The notes under the pieces are model-generated. The model saw only the letters and a program-made list of their open reading frames with translations, ran no database searches and had not been told where the DNA came from. Both the position numbers and the translations under genes were made by a program. A DNA stretch of 5,509 nucleotides from Patescibacteria group bacterium (GTDB taxonomy: Bacteria > Patescibacteriota > Minisyncoccia > Phycocordibacterales > Phycocordibacteraceae), in contig JAHJZL010000004.1 in NCBI GenBank assembly GCA_018826405.1, forward strand, positions 1 through 5,509, given 5' to 3'. Each line of letters opens with the position of its first letter. Within the stretch, counting starts at the first letter, position 1. Below are positions 5,504 through 5,509 of this stretch, piece by piece.

Positions 5504-5509
5504 AAAAAC

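Overview
The window looks like a bacterial chromosome segment of roughly 45-50% GC with tightly packed housekeeping genes. I infer a member of the Patescibacteria/Candidate Phyla Radiation, probably Parcubacteria-like. The reasons are the compact layout, the style of the cysteinyl-tRNA synthetase (N-terminal leader, 'AQIGNLR' around the HIGH site) and the short CorA-like protein. This rests on family familiarity, not on a search. The genes use the standard bacterial code: cysS ends in TGA followed directly by TAG, and the other complete genes end in TAA.

Layout. Positions 1-4025 hold four genes on the minus strand. In transcription order they are a CorA-family membrane protein (4025-3111), cysS (3089-1626), dnaB (1612-248) and the 5' part of recR (245-1, running off the window). 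The gaps are 21, 13 and 2 bp, so this is probably one operon joining a divalent-cation transporter-like protein, tRNA charging, replicative helicase loading/unwinding and recombinational repair. A 77-bp divergent spacer (4026-4102) separates it from a plus-strand S41 carboxyl-terminal processing protease (4103-5368). The last 141 bp (5369-5509) is non-coding but structured. It holds two perfect inverted repeats with 16-bp arms, a consensus extended -10 promoter inside the first hairpin, a possible small intrinsic terminator inside the second, and a Shine-Dalgarno sequence at the window edge that probably serves a gene just beyond it.

Most notable points. (1) The four complete genes lack a well-placed Shine-Dalgarno sequence and instead carry a -10-like hexamer 6-9 nt before the ATG, the arrangement expected of leaderless or near-leaderless transcripts. 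(2) The CorA-like protein has Ala-Met-Arg where the family has its Gly-Met-Asn selectivity signature. (3) The 3' region combines promoter, hairpins and a possible attenuator. I see no mobile element, CRISPR array, tRNA or rRNA, and no clearly new multi-gene system; the novelty is in expression signals and in variant active-site or filter residues.
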